DNA from: Cupriavidus taiwanensis
GTDB lineage: Bacteria > Pseudomonadota > Gammaproteobacteria > Burkholderiales > Burkholderiaceae
Reading direction: 5' to 3'
Assembly: GCF_900250075.1 (NCBI RefSeq)
Contig: NZ_LT977072.1
Location: forward strand, 1-30,709
Length of the DNA stretch: 30,709 nucleotides
Position numbers and translations under genes: made by a program. Numbering within the stretch: the stretch's first letter is position 1; every line of letters starts with the position of its first letter. A model generated the notes under the pieces. The model was given only the letters and a program-made list of their open reading frames with translations, was not told the DNA's origin and searched no databases. Below, in pieces: positions 16,724 to 26,527 of this stretch.

Positions 16724-17367
16724 TCCTGCGCCCCATGACCGTGATCTCATCGTTGACTGGACGTACACCGCCACACAGCCCATCGGCTTCGTTTCCCATG
16801 AACGGAGCGATTCAGTTGTACAGATGCCTGCCATTCCGATATCGTTTGTGAGCTTCACGTGGGATATTGACCTATGGTATGAGCGGGCCCGTTTGAAGCC
16901 TGGATCAGGGGCGATATTCGTCAACGCAGGCTCTCAAGAAAAGACTCAAAAGCAATATATATGCCAATGGCATGGGCGCTTTGGGAAGGCGCAATGGAAT
17001 TGAACACGGAATGTCATAGGTGCGACTGTTTTGTCATAAATCAAACAACGGGCAGGTGTTTGACAATTGCGAAAGGCAGAACAATTTCCGGCATGCTCCG
17101 ACAGGTGGCATTGTGTGTGGAGCTCTCAACCCTACTGTAGGAATGGGCCGCTGTTTTGCTTTTCACGCTATTGCAAGCGGGACGGCGTGGTATATCTTCG
17201 ACTAGGGCCGCGCTAGGGGCGGGTATCTGTCGCCCACTGCCAAAACTTAATCACAGGTAGTCTTGGGTGGCGTATACGCAAAACTCCTTTTTTGGTGTGA
17301 GGTGCGTTTGCGTCTTCGAGGCTAAACACTTTTAAGCCCGAAGGACTTGATATGGGCTCGGAGGTAT
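16724..17367. other. Gene-free stretch before the IS481-type element
   Basis: About 640 bp with only short unmatched frames on both strands. The longest, on the plus strand (16662-17003), has no family character. The region is a patchwork of AT-rich and GC-rich segments, as if assembled from insertions. I identify no RNA gene or terminator. Confidence 0.3.
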
Positions 17368-18200
17368 GGTTCACCCACATAGGTAACAGAACAGTTCAAG
17401 CACATAGGTAACAGTTTTCTACCCTGCATGGGCGACTGCCACCGGGAGAAGCCCATGCCCTGGAGTGAGCTCACACCTATGGAACAACGACTGCTGTTTG
17501 TTATCGATCACCTGCAACGCAGGGATAGCGTGAGTGCGTTGTGCGAGCGCTATGGCATCAGCCGCAAGACCGGCTACAAGTGGATCGAGCGGTATGCGAA
17601 CGAAGGCCTCAACGGGCTGAACGAACGCAGCCGCTGCCGGCATGACCAAGAGCGGATTGCCTATCCGATCCGCCAGGCGGTCCTGCAATTGCGCGGGCAT
17701 GGCGGCACGGAGTTGGGGCCGAAGAAGATCCAGAAACGGCTGGCCGAGCGGTTTGGCGAGGCCGAGGTACCCTCTCGCACGACGATCTACAACATCCTCA
17801 AGGCCGCAGGTCGGATCGAGCCGCGGCACAAGCGCCGGCGGTTCTACAACGAAGAGCGGCCCCATGAGGCGCTGAGCCAGCGCACGCCGCACAGTTGCTA
17901 CACATCCTCGAATCGGGAGTACCCAGCCCGGCTGCCGGAGATGAGCTATCCGAGCTACATGGAGACGCACCGGGTGAGCACCAACGGCTTGCTCAAACGT
18001 CGCAATGTGGTGATGTACGTCGGGCACCTACTGCATGGAGAGCTGGTTGGTCTTGAAGCGATCGAGGAAGGTCTCTGGCATGTTCACTTCGGTCCCATCG
18101 TGATTGGAGGAATAGATGAACGGAAACCTCACAAGAGATATCTAAGTCTCAAAGTGTTACCCATGTGAGTGAACTCGTTTGTTACCCATGTGGTTGTTCC
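17368..18200 (+). mobile_element. Internally deleted IS481-family element with intact complex ends
   Basis: The left end (17368-17413) and right end (18155-18200) are inverted copies of each other. Each contains two copies of a 13-mer 25 bp apart: cacataggtaaca at 17376-17388 and 17401-17413, and tgttacccatgtg at 18155-18167 and 18180-18192. The 12-bp spacers and outer 8 bp also correspond. Between them lies a transposase gene that has lost its catalytic core. The unit of about 830 bp sits about 43 bp past the stop of the APS kinase gene. I did not find a clear target duplication. It could be moved in trans by a full copy elsewhere. Confidence 0.75.
17455..18168 (+). pseudogene. IS481-family transposase with in-frame loss of the DDE core
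   Basis: A 237-codon frame from the ATG at 17455 (MPWSELTPMEQ, GGGAG upstream). Residues 1-129 form the N-terminal helix-turn-helix region (SALCERYGISRKTGYKWIERY, LGPKKIQKRLAERFGE). At residue 129/130, near 17841, the sequence jumps to FYNEERPHEALSQRTP, the segment that normally follows the catalytic domain, then PARLPEMSYPSYMETHRVS. About 150 residues, including all three DDE acidic residues, are missing while the frame stays open. The product could still bind the IS ends and act as a repressor, but cannot transpose. Its stop lies inside the right terminal repeat. Confidence 0.85.
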
Positions 18201-18243
18201 GTACACGGATTCACACTATCAAACTCCAACCTTCTCAACATAT

Positions 18244-18843
18244 TTAATGACGAGACAGCCATTCCAATACCATATTGGCTCCTTCATCGATAGACATGGT
18301 GCATGTGTCGATGAAGACATCGGGACTCGTTGGTTTTTCATATGGCGAATCTATGCCGGTGAAGTTTTGGATCGCCCCCCGTCTGGCAAGTCGATATAGT
18401 CCTTTAGGATCGCGAGCCTCCGCTACGGCCAACGGTGCGTGAACGTAAACTTCAGCAAAGACATGTTTCTTCGCGATCGACCTAGCAAGCTCTCGGTCGG
18501 AATGGAAGGGTGAGATAAGACATACAAGCACTACGATGCCGGCGTCGGCCATCAGTTTGGCAACTTCAGCCACGCGCCGAACATTTTCGCGTCGATCCTC
18601 CTTGTCAAAGCCAAGATCTTTGCAAAGGCCACGCCTGACTGAGTCACCATCGAGAATGTACGTGAGCCGGCCGCACGCATGCAGGGCTGCCTCAAGCCGG
18701 TCGGCAATTGCCGATTTCCCCGCTCCGGACAGGCCTGTGAACCAGAGGATGGACGGCGCCTGACCAAGCAGTTGCGCTCTCGATTCCGGACCGACTCCGA
18801 AGTCGTAGATGTAAAGGTAAGGAGTGCGAGCATCGCTCATCAT
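18244..18843 (-). CDS. cysC: Adenylylsulfate (APS) kinase, NodQ C-terminal-type domain standing alone
   Basis: A 199-residue APS kinase, which makes PAPS from APS and ATP, the sulfate donor for NodH. P-loop GLSGAGKS lies at residues 37-44. Next come YILDGDSVRRGLCKDLGF, RRVAEVAKLMADAGIVV, the ISPFHSDRELAR segment, and EARDPKGLYRLARRG followed by NFTGIDSPYE. Rhizobial NodQ fuses a CysN (GTPase/ATP sulfurylase) part to this domain; here only the kinase is present. The frame is open upstream to about 18973, with a TTG at 18903, and that extra part is not recognisably CysN. I chose the ATG at 18843, which lacks a strong ribosome-binding site. No nodP follows; an IS481-type element does. Confidence 0.88.
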   Translation of the reverse strand: MMSDARTPYLYIYDFGVGPESRAQLLGQAPSILWFTGLSGAGKSAIADRLEAALHACGRLTYILDGDSVRRGLCKDLGFDKEDRRENVRRVAEVAKLMADAGIVVLVCLISPFHSDRELARSIAKKHVFAEVYVHAPLAVAEARDPKGLYRLARRGAIQNFTGIDSPYEKPTSPDVFIDTCTMSIDEGANMVLEWLSRH

Positions 18844-19004
18844 ATTTCGTATACGTGCGTGAAATTGGACTTCGCAAACAACACGGGCGCCCCGGGCTTG
18901 CAAACGCGTCCTGCCAAGTCTACGTGTAAATTGGGCGAAAGGTAGTTGAACGTCTAGCCCTAAAATGCAGAGCTACGTCGGGAGCGATGTCGCCACTATC
19001 GGGT

Positions 19005-20726
19005 CTATGCTCCTTTGGAACACATTACTGCTTCGTCCACATTCAATGTCGTGACGCTTCCTTCGGTTTTCCTCCAAAGAGTACCCTCGAACCAAACTTG
19101 ATCCACGCGCCCCCATTCACAAGCGGAAGCAGCGTCGGGGAAAAATCCTCGGCCGTGGAAATTCGCGCTTGTGTTGCAGAGCAAAGGAATACCTGTTAGC
19201 TTCTCATATTCGATCAAAAGCTTTGCTACGGGATGTTCAGAACTTCTATGGATGGTTTGCAAACGAGCAGTACCGTCAAGATGCACGACCGCAGGGATCT
19301 TGTCGCGCCATTCCTTACGCGTTAGATGATCGAAGAGCATGTAGGGGTCTGGAGTACCAGGCTCAAAGATGGACATTGCCTTATCCTCAAGGCATATTGG
19401 CGCCACCGGTCGAAAATGCTCTCGATGCTTGACATCGTTCAGAAGACGTTTCATTGCAGCCGAAGTTGGGGCTGCCAAAATGCTTCTTCCGCCCAAAGCC
19501 CGAGGACCCAATTCGGCACGACCTGCAAGAAAAACGACAGGCTTGTTATCTGCAAGTATGCGGGCGAGTTCCGAAATCGTGCACGGAGACGCGGTCCATC
19601 CCGGAGGGACGACGCCGAGTTTTGCGGAAGGCCCGCTATACACTGACCATTCCAACGATATGAACCCCTGGTCTGCAGCCATCGCACAGCAAGCCGCACC
19701 TATTGCCGAGCCGCTGTCGTTGGGGAACGGAGGGACCCATATTGCAGCGAATAAGCCACTCTCACGTAATGCGCTATTCCATTTGATGTTTAGCCCACAT
19801 CCACCAGCGATGCACAGGTTTTGGGGCACTTGTATTGAATGGCGCTGCAGTGCCATTCCGATTTCATGAACGAGAAGGCGCTCGAGAAAGACGTGAAAGG
19901 AGGCAAGCACATCCTGGTGAAGCTTCCCTTCAAGTCGGGGCACGCTAGCTTGGAAAAAATCACGGACGGGTTTTAACGAGCCTTCAGGTGCCCTAATATT
20001 CGCACGATAGCTGCGCGCCAACTCGCTGTCACCAGCGAAATACTCTTCGTAAAGACTGTGAAATTCAGCTACGGTATTTTCATCAACGGATCCGAGTCCA
20101 ATATAAGCCATGAGCTTGCCTGCCACGCCGAGATCCCATTCTGCCCCGCCAAGTTTCTTATAGGGACCAAAGTAGTGACCCGCCGCCGCATAGATATGGC
20201 CAATTAGGGGGAAGAGGCAGTCCACGCGGCGCGCGCCATCACGCTGCACATGATAGAGCCTTGGGACGATGCCGCCATCCCAAACCAGACAAAGGGCGGG
20301 TTGCTCCTTTTGCGCAAACGGGCTGGTGCAGTATGCGGCGGCTACGTGCCCTGACACATGGGGAAAACTCTTGTACGGAAATGAACCTTCGCCGACCACC
20401 AAACCGTCGCCGTCAAGGGAGGCAAGGAGGTCATTGGCGTCGCTCTCAGCATACGGTGCGCCTTTTAGACTGATCGGAACAGATCCACTACGGACGTGGA
20501 ATCTAGATTCCACGTCTCCGTCCCAGCCATCAATGACGAACTGGTCTATATCTACAGCATTCAGCCCATGTTCCGCCAGAACGAGGGCAATTTCCTCAAG
20601 GTTCTCGATTTCCTGATAGCGCTTATTGTTCTCTCGCTTTTCCTGCTCGATGCAAAGAACCAATTTCCCATCTTCCACCACGGCGATGGCCCCGTCGTGC
20701 GTTAGCTTGATCCCGCAGATCCGCAT
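19005..20726 (-). CDS. nodU: Nodulation protein NodU, Nod factor 6-O-carbamoyltransferase
   Basis: A 573-residue cytoplasmic enzyme of the NodU/CmcH/TobZ family that transfers carbamoyl groups to the non-reducing sugar of the Nod factor. It starts MRICGIKLTHDGAIAVVEDG at 20726, with AGGAAA 5-6 nt before the ATG. The longer frame to 20831 would overlap nodS and is not family-like. Conserved parts are HVSGHVAAAYCTSPF, LCLVWDGG, LCIAGGCGLNIKWN, and the C-terminal AELGPRALGGRSILAAP and PLLCNTSANFHG segments. It follows nodS by 14 bp. Confidence 0.96.
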   Translation of the reverse strand: MRICGIKLTHDGAIAVVEDGKLVLCIEQEKRENNKRYQEIENLEEIALVLAEHGLNAVDIDQFVIDGWDGDVESRFHVRSGSVPISLKGAPYAESDANDLLASLDGDGLVVGEGSFPYKSFPHVSGHVAAAYCTSPFAQKEQPALCLVWDGGIVPRLYHVQRDGARRVDCLFPLIGHIYAAAGHYFGPYKKLGGAEWDLGVAGKLMAYIGLGSVDENTVAEFHSLYEEYFAGDSELARSYRANIRAPEGSLKPVRDFFQASVPRLEGKLHQDVLASFHVFLERLLVHEIGMALQRHSIQVPQNLCIAGGCGLNIKWNSALRESGLFAAIWVPPFPNDSGSAIGAACCAMAADQGFISLEWSVYSGPSAKLGVVPPGWTASPCTISELARILADNKPVVFLAGRAELGPRALGGRSILAAPTSAAMKRLLNDVKHREHFRPVAPICLEDKAMSIFEPGTPDPYMLFDHLTRKEWRDKIPAVVHLDGTARLQTIHRSSEHPVAKLLIEYEKLTGIPLLCNTSANFHGRGFFPDAASACEWGRVDQVWFEGTLWRKTEGSVTTLNVDEAVMCSKGA

Positions 20727-20740
20727 GCTATTTCCTCTTT

Positions 20741-21370
20741 CTAACTCGGTAAACGTGTGTGTTGTGATTCGTCCGGAAACTTGCGAAATCGCGCTAGCGA
20801 GCAACCCTCGGTGAGCGATTGTCCTTTGCATTCAAAGTGCTCAACTTCAGTCAACTCTTCTCTGAGCATAGCAAGCACAGTTTCTGCACCAGCAATGTGC
20901 CCCCATCTCCGGCAACTGTCGTCATGTGACGATCCGAATACCAGCTGTCCCGCGGGCACAAGCATTCCTGCGAGATTTCGGATCGTGGATTGCATGTCTG
21001 CAAGGTTATCCAAATAATAGAGAACCTCAGCTACCACGATTAGATCGAACTTGTCATGCGTCGAGAAATCTTTGACATCTGAAACGATCCAAGTAGTGTT
21101 CGCTGGCTCCTTCAGTCGTTCGCGAGCTCGAGCTATCGCTTGCGGAACAACGTCTATGACTGTGAGCCGGTGGCAGTGGTCCACAAGTTTCTCCGTGAAT
21201 GCCCCAGCAGCACATCCCACTTCAAGCGCATTAGTGACTCGGCCCTGCGCGAGTGATAATCGAAGCATATGCCTGTGACGCTCGTGTTCGTAAGGATTAG
21301 TGTCGAGGCGCCAGGGGTCATCCGTATTCAATTCACGACGCAGCGATTCTAGGTTTGAAAGCATGGGCAA
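20741..21370 (-). CDS. nodS: Nodulation protein NodS, N-methyltransferase
   Basis: A 209-residue S-adenosylmethionine-dependent methyltransferase that N-methylates the deacetylated chitooligosaccharide. The SAM-binding motif I ALEVGCAAGAF lies at residues 48-58, followed by TVIDVVPQAIARA (D73) and LIVVAEVLYYLDNL. The N-terminus (SNLESLRRELNTDDPWRLDT) is typical of NodS. The gene sits between nodA and nodU with gaps of 87 and 14 bp. nodS with nodU predicts N-methylated, carbamoylated Nod factors. Confidence 0.96.
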   Translation of the reverse strand: MPMLSNLESLRRELNTDDPWRLDTNPYEHERHRHMLRLSLAQGRVTNALEVGCAAGAFTEKLVDHCHRLTVIDVVPQAIARARERLKEPANTTWIVSDVKDFSTHDKFDLIVVAEVLYYLDNLADMQSTIRNLAGMLVPAGQLVFGSSHDDSCRRWGHIAGAETVLAMLREELTEVEHFECKGQSLTEGCSLARFRKFPDESQHTRLPS

Positions 21371-21457
21371 ATCTTTCGGTTCTTAATAGTGGACCCTAAC
21401 GTACGCTTCTTTTTTCTCGAAGGTCGCCGACCAATTAATCCAGGGCTAGAACTGTCT

Positions 21458-22051
21458 TCATAGCTCGGGTCCGTTTCGTTCGATTGTTTCGCCGCTTGGC
21501 CATTCTTGCAACGAACTGCAAATTGGCAGAACCACGACGAGGACATCCTCCACCCGAGTAGATGGCAAATCCAAGTGGACGTTCGGAAGAGTTGAGCGCA
21601 CGCGGATTCCTTCGATGATCGTTCCTAATCCATGTCGGCACAATCGGGAAAAGTGAGTTTTCAACTCGTGCCTGACCGTCCCGAAAGCGAACGGTATGCG
21701 AAGCTCTTGAAGCACGGGGTACATTGCACGGATGGAATGGCTAATTCCGAATCCTTCAAGGTCCGGGCGCACTCCGTATAGACCTAGTTCGGCCACAAGC
21801 ACATCGGCTGAATTTACCTTGATGAATCGTCGAAGTGCGCCCATGTGTGCCGCAACCCCTTGCGAATCGTAAGCTATGGCGCGGAGCTCAGGCCGTGCGC
21901 CCGCCCAACTTCGACCGCCGCTAAACGGCTTCGCATTGAAAGGCCCTGTTGGGCCGTAGGTCGCTTTGAAAAACTCAGCCAATTCTAAATGGTCGGAGAG
22001 CTCAAGATCATTTTCCCAGCGCAGTTTCCACTGAACTTTTGGCGACGACAT
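21458..22051 (-). CDS. nodA: Nodulation protein NodA, Nod factor N-acyltransferase
   Basis: A 197-residue cytoplasmic acyltransferase that attaches a fatty acid to the free amino group made by NodB. Typical NodA sequence appears from the start: [74 protein letters not shown], and [20 protein letters not shown]. Length is normal for the family (about 196). The start at 22051 (MSSPK) is the family start, although the ribosome-binding site is weak. Placement after nodH, away from nodB and nodC, differs from the nodABC order of most alpha-rhizobia. Confidence 0.97.
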   Translation of the reverse strand: MSSPKVQWKLRWENDLELSDHLELAEFFKATYGPTGPFNAKPFSGGRSWAGARPELRAIAYDSQGVAAHMGALRRFIKVNSADVLVAELGLYGVRPDLEGFGISHSIRAMYPVLQELRIPFAFGTVRHELKTHFSRLCRHGLGTIIEGIRVRSTLPNVHLDLPSTRVEDVLVVVLPICSSLQEWPSGETIERNGPEL

Positions 22052-22161
22052 AAAAGTAACCTATTGGAAGAGTTAATAGGTCAACCAATGTCACCTGGCG
22101 ACCAATTAACTAAGTTGAGGCACAAAAATATACGCATGCTCGTGCGATCGTTTGAGCCATT

Positions 22162-22908
22162 CTAGGCTTCGAAATAGCTTGTATGCGGCCCCCCGCTGAA
22201 ATGGCGCTTTAGGTCAACGAAGTTGGATACCGTCTCTTGCAGAGGTCGCATTTCCTGACGCCGAAGGGCCGTGCGTACTGAGCATGCGTGCGGCGATGTT
22301 CCTAGGAAGGACCAAATCGCGTCGAGGCATGGGGCTGGATCGCGCAGCAAATCCTCATAGTCGATCGTCATCATCCGATCTCGCTGAAAGGAGTTCGCGA
22401 CGAGAGTGTGGAAGTCGTCAGCGATCCTGAAGTAGGCTTCGCATTCATCGATGGTCAACGTTACGGTGGGTGGGGCGGCCAAGGAGTGGCACGTACCGTA
22501 CTGTAGCCATTGACCGCTTGTCCTTGCCTGAACGAGGGATCGCAGCGACTCCAAAGAATTTCTGCGAACAAATATCGCGCGAAGATGTGGCCAACCGATC
22601 AAGTTTTCAAAGAATCCCGGCCGCTCGCGGAACTGGGGTTGGTTGATCTTGCAGCCAACGTGCGTGAGCGCCGTCTTTCCAGAGCGGGTGGGGTAATGTT
22701 GATAGGCTAGCTCAAGAAGGTCCCTATCGCTACGAAGGAGTCGGCTATTATCTGGCCAATTCATATCGTACGGATTGAGCAATTCGCCATTGCTCGACAC
22801 ATTAGGATGCAAATTCAGCAATTCTTCCAGATAATGCGTACCTGTTCTGGGCATCCCAAGGATTACGAATGGTGCGGCTGTTGGCATGGTTTCGTTAAGG
22901 AGTTTCAC
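22162..22908 (-). CDS. nodH: Nodulation protein NodH, PAPS-dependent sulfotransferase
   Basis: A 248-residue sulfotransferase that sulfates the reducing-end sugar of the Nod factor. The PAPS 5'-phosphosulfate loop GMPRTGTHYL is at residues 18-27, and the 3'-phosphate site FVRRNSLESLRS at about 113-124. HPNVSSNGELLNPYD matches NodH closely. The start is a GTG at 22908; the ATG at 22887 (MPTAAPF) is an alternative, and neither has a strong ribosome-binding site. Needing PAPS, it fits with the APS kinase at the operon's end. It predicts sulfated Nod factors, as reported for Mimosa-nodulating Cupriavidus. Confidence 0.95.
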   Translation of the reverse strand: MKLLNETMPTAAPFVILGMPRTGTHYLEELLNLHPNVSSNGELLNPYDMNWPDNSRLLRSDRDLLELAYQHYPTRSGKTALTHVGCKINQPQFRERPGFFENLIGWPHLRAIFVRRNSLESLRSLVQARTSGQWLQYGTCHSLAAPPTVTLTIDECEAYFRIADDFHTLVANSFQRDRMMTIDYEDLLRDPAPCLDAIWSFLGTSPHACSVRTALRRQEMRPLQETVSNFVDLKRHFSGGPHTSYFEA

Positions 22909-22990
22909 AGATATACATCAAGTGGTTAGCGGCGGTACGAAGATTTTACCTATATTCAAATTGAACCTGGTCAAAGTGTCGATGGGATCA

Positions 22991-23779
22991 TCAAGACATC
23001 AGACGCCGGCGAACAAGGTCTGTCGATAGGAAGAAGGGCACTATTGCGTAAAGGCAAAGTACGGACACATGCAGACCGACACTCGCCGACGGGCGTCCAA
23101 GCATCGCGGGGCGGATGAGTTCGACGGAATGGGAAAGTGGAAGGGCTCTCGAAACAAGATGAAGGGCCCCTGGCAACTGCTCTACTGGGAAAATTACACC
23201 ACTCAGGAAAAGCATCGGTGTGAGGACAAGCGTTTGGTAGAACACAAAGTAATCGTAACTCGGCGCAATCGCGACAAGGACCATAGCGAGGCTTGCAAAG
23301 GCGAACCCCGTTAAAACAATGACCGGTATTATTAAAATGATATTCGAGAAATCGGCATATCCCAACGTTGCGGAAACGGCAGCCACCGCGGTGCCTGCCA
23401 ATAGGGCTTTGCTCGCCGCCCACGTCATTTCACCGAGGACGACGTCGCCAACCGTAAGCTTTGTGCACAGGACTGCTTCCCACATGCGCTGCGTGTGCAT
23501 CCGAGAGAAGGCCGAATAGATTGTCTCGAAAGTTGCGGAAGTCATTGCACTCGCAGCAACCATACCGGCTGCCAGAAACGCCACATATGCAGATCCTTCA
23601 ACGCGATCTATCAGTACCCCAACTCCGAAGCCAAGGCCGAACAGATACATCATTGGATCTGCAAGATTTCCAATTAGGGAAACGAGAGCAGCCTTCCGCC
23701 ATGCTAAGAAATTTCTGCGCCATACCGTGCGCCAGTTCCAAGCGTTCGCGGGCAAAGTCATCATGAGTACATCACGCAT
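22991..23779 (-). CDS. nodJ: Nodulation protein NodJ, ABC-2 type exporter permease
   Basis: A 262-residue integral membrane protein with about six hydrophobic segments (for example [58 protein letters not shown]). It forms the Nod factor exporter with NodI. It starts 3 bp after the nodI stop, and its ribosome-binding site AGGGA lies inside the last nodI codons, so the two are translationally coupled. The length is normal. Confidence 0.96.
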   Translation of the reverse strand: MRDVLMMTLPANAWNWRTVWRRNFLAWRKAALVSLIGNLADPMMYLFGLGFGVGVLIDRVEGSAYVAFLAAGMVAASAMTSATFETIYSAFSRMHTQRMWEAVLCTKLTVGDVVLGEMTWAASKALLAGTAVAAVSATLGYADFSNIILIIPVIVLTGFAFASLAMVLVAIAPSYDYFVFYQTLVLTPMLFLSGVIFPVEQLPGALHLVSRALPLSHSVELIRPAMLGRPSASVGLHVSVLCLYAIVPFFLSTDLVRRRLMS

Positions 23780-23782
23780 TAT

Positions 23783-24697
23783 TTATTCCCTGATCTCACG
23801 TCCGGTTAGCCGCAGGAATACGTCTTCCAGATTTGCGGGGCGTTGTAGGACGCGCAGGCCCGAAAGCTCGCGTAAAGATACCCGAATCTGTTCCAAATCG
23901 GAGGCGTAGCAGAACAGCGTCTCGCCGCTTATTTCGGTTCGGGGACCGTATGGCGCTAGTAATGAACGCAGCTCGTGTGGTTTGCCGCCATATACTTCTA
24001 GCACTTCGGTACCTATTTGTTTCTGGACCAGACTCTGCGGAGTTCCCTCAACGAGCTTGCGTCCGTCCTCTATTACGCAAAGCTGGTCGCACAACCGCTC
24101 CGCCTCTTCCATGAAGTGAGTAGTGAGAAGAATAGTCTTGCCCTTCGTTAGCAGCGAGCGCAATCGCTCCCAAATCAGGTGGCGCGCATGAGGATCCAAG
24201 CCGGTTGTAGGTTCGTCCATTACCAGAAGTTGCGGATCGTTGATCAGCGCGCGCGCGATAGTCAATGCCCTTTTCATGCCGCCTGATAGATCCGTGACGC
24301 GAGCATGGGATCTCGTTTCAAGATGTGCGAACTCAAGCAGAGATGGAATCGCCGCCTCGATCTCGGCTGTGGTCATGCCAAAGTAGCGCCCAAATACAAT
24401 CAGGTTCTCGCGTACCGTAAATCCTGGTTCAAGATTGTCGAATTGCGGAACTACGCCGATGCGGGCGCGAGCTCGGCGTGCTCGTATTGGTACGGGCTCT
24501 CCCAGGACTGTGATCGTGCCGCCGTCAGGCATTGCCATTCCCAGAACCATTCGAGCAATCGTGCTTTTACCAGCGCCGTTTGGGCCCAACAAGCCAAAGC
24601 ATTCGCCAGTTTTCACACAAAAAGATAGATCATTGACGACAGGCTTGCCGCCATATGACTTTCTAACGCCGGAGAACTCGATAGCTGCGGTGGACAT
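23783..24697 (-). CDS. nodI: Nodulation protein NodI, ABC exporter ATPase
   Basis: A 304-residue cytoplasmic ATPase that drives Nod factor export through NodJ. Walker [10 protein letters not shown] lies at residues 38-46, the Q-loop at VVPQFDN, the signature LSGGMKR at 137-143, Walker [14 protein letters not shown] at about 157-169, and the switch His at 194 ([14 protein letters not shown]). A NodI-specific C-terminal domain follows. It begins 65 bp after nodC. Confidence 0.97.
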   Translation of the reverse strand: MSTAAIEFSGVRKSYGGKPVVNDLSFCVKTGECFGLLGPNGAGKSTIARMVLGMAMPDGGTITVLGEPVPIRARRARARIGVVPQFDNLEPGFTVRENLIVFGRYFGMTTAEIEAAIPSLLEFAHLETRSHARVTDLSGGMKRALTIARALINDPQLLVMDEPTTGLDPHARHLIWERLRSLLTKGKTILLTTHFMEEAERLCDQLCVIEDGRKLVEGTPQSLVQKQIGTEVLEVYGGKPHELRSLLAPYGPRTEISGETLFCYASDLEQIRVSLRELSGLRVLQRPANLEDVFLRLTGREIRE

Positions 24698-24762
24698 GAA
24701 GCTCGAAATATAAGTGTGTTGTTGTCTTCTGAAGGAAGCTTGGATGGGTAATACCAGTTGTC

Positions 24763-26115
24763 CTACTCGGTATAAAATTCATTTCCGGATGTCACGCACG
24801 TAGGAGGCAAACATTTCTTACCAGAAATTTCAGAATGAGAGGTTGAATGAGTTTCGCCAGCTGCATATTTTTCCGAGGATTCCGATGATGGATAGACGGA
24901 TTTCTCGTGCGAGCTGTTTAAGGCCTCGCCGCGCGATAGCCAATCGCTATTTCCTAGTGTGCACAATGCGTAGGCTTTCACCGGAAGTAGAAGGAAAACG
25001 TTAATCAGGGTATGCGCCGAGAATCCCAAAAACCTAAGCTGTCGAGCGCGAATAGCTGCTACGGTGGACCGAACCAACGTCATTGAGGCAATTGTTATGC
25101 ACGCCGGCCAAGGAATTGTTGCCGTCATCACAAGCTGTGCAAGGCCACTGATGACTGAGATCGCTAGCAATAGCGAACCAACGTTCTGCGCAACGGTGTC
25201 CAGCGTAAGAAAGCCATTGAGGTGGGGCAGTAGACGTAGCGAGAGGAGCGTGTCACGGTATGTGCTGCGTGCCCACCGGAGCTGTTGCCGAAGATACGGT
25301 ATGAGCTTATCTGGCACAACAGTAGCCGCGATAGCGCTAGGAACATACTCGGTTCGATAGCCTGCAGTCAGCATGAGAATCGTCAGATGGCGATCTTCAC
25401 CAAAATCACTCTTCTTGCCCCGGAAGAACTGGGTCTCGTATTTATCAAGAAGAGGATGAAGCGCGGAGCGACGGTATATCGCACAAGGACCGCAGCAACA
25501 CATAACGGCGCCAAATCTCCCCTGAGCCGCTCGCTCCTCGTTACACGCCAGCCAGTACTCCATGTCGATCAATCGAGTCAACCACGACTGCTTCCGATTA
25601 CTGGCTGTCAACTGTCCCATGGCGGCACCAATCGATCTGTCCCGCATCTTGAGCACAAGGTTTTTTACGACATCATGGGCCAGCGTCGTATCTGAGTCGA
25701 CGTTAAGTATGAGTTCTCCATACGAGGAACGTATTGCGGAGATCTGTGCTTTACGTTTACCCACATTCTTCGGAAGGAGAATGAAGTTAAACCTCGGATC
25801 TTCCTCATAGGACCGGTAGACCGCGCCCAACGCATCAAGGTTACTTGAGCCGTCATCAATTACATAAACATTCAATACTCCGGCATACTCCTGCTTTGCG
25901 ATTGAAGTAAGACAAGCTCTGAGCGTGGCCGGGTCCTCGTTGAAGCAGGGCACGATAACGTCGACGTCTGGCCGCCATTCCGGATCAAGGACATTGGTCG
26001 GCACAGGAGTGCCCGGTGTTGGTCGACTATGCAGAACCTGTGCGCTCTTATAAATGGTGGATAGGAGTGCGTACAATAAGACAGAAGTCGTGTTAATTAC
26101 GGCCGGAATATTCAT
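24763..26115 (-). CDS. nodC: Nodulation protein NodC, N-acetylglucosaminyltransferase (chitin oligosaccharide synthase)
   Basis: A 450-residue inner-membrane family-2 glycosyltransferase that builds the chitooligosaccharide backbone from UDP-GlcNAc. It has an N-terminal membrane segment (about 8-22), [12 protein letters not shown] (51-62), the metal-binding DSD at 140-142, GEDRH at 239-243 and QQLRW at 277-281, then C-terminal membrane segments at about 300-400. The tail after residue 400 is long, Ser-rich and hydrophilic. The ATG at 26115 is the family start ([20 protein letters not shown]), but no Shine-Dalgarno is visible before it. The 412-bp gap from nodB may have replaced the native leader. 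Confidence 0.96.
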   Translation of the reverse strand: MNIPAVINTTSVLLYALLSTIYKSAQVLHSRPTPGTPVPTNVLDPEWRPDVDVIVPCFNEDPATLRACLTSIAKQEYAGVLNVYVIDDGSSNLDALGAVYRSYEEDPRFNFILLPKNVGKRKAQISAIRSSYGELILNVDSDTTLAHDVVKNLVLKMRDRSIGAAMGQLTASNRKQSWLTRLIDMEYWLACNEERAAQGRFGAVMCCCGPCAIYRRSALHPLLDKYETQFFRGKKSDFGEDRHLTILMLTAGYRTEYVPSAIAATVVPDKLIPYLRQQLRWARSTYRDTLLSLRLLPHLNGFLTLDTVAQNVGSLLLAISVISGLAQLVMTATIPWPACITIASMTLVRSTVAAIRARQLRFLGFSAHTLINVFLLLPVKAYALCTLGNSDWLSRGEALNSSHEKSVYPSSESSEKYAAGETHSTSHSEISGKKCLPPTCVTSGNEFYTE

Positions 26116-26527
26116 CTATGTCGTTTTGTCAGGGGGGCGTTAAGAAATTTTCATATTACAAGACTACGCTGATCCGCAAAGAGAATCAGATGAAGATCCG
26201 AGACAAGTTATGGGCGCTACTTGAGCTAATATCGAAGGCGTTTGGTTGGAAGCACGCGACAGCCGATGTATCAATTTTGGAACTGAGGCGGCCAGTACAA
26301 GATATGAGGGATGCGAGCCGGCTGCTTGATTTGATGTTAGCGTTAGGGGCAATGCCTCCCTAATCGGGAAACGCGGGAACTTCGTTCAGTACTTTCTGTT
26401 TCTCGTGTCAGTAATTCCTGACGTACGCACCTCCGGCGAGATGAAATATTGATTAATGTTCCCTCGAAGACAACTCAGGGGTAGTAGAGGACCACATTCG
26501 TCTTGTGGCCTATGTGGATAACAGGTT
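26116..26527. other. 412-bp interruption between nodB and nodC
   Basis: nodB and nodC are normally adjacent. Here they are 412 bp apart. On the opposite strand there is an 81-codon frame (26118-26363), whose internal ATG at 26190 gives MKIRDKLWALLELISKAFGW. I do not recognise it. Just after the nodB stop, the minus-strand sequence tgttatccacatagg resembles the 13-mer found at the IS481-type ends near 18.2 kb (about 10 of 14 positions), so the gap may be an old insertion scar. No second nod box is seen, so nodC onward must rely on read-through from nodB. Confidence 0.45.

Noticed and set aside
16662..17003. Plus-strand open frame of 113 codons
   Set aside because: No recognisable domain or start signal; its composition looks random.
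20727..20831. Longer NodU start at 20831
   Set aside because: It overlaps nodS and lacks family sequence; the ATG at 20726 has a good ribosome-binding site and the conserved NodU beginning.
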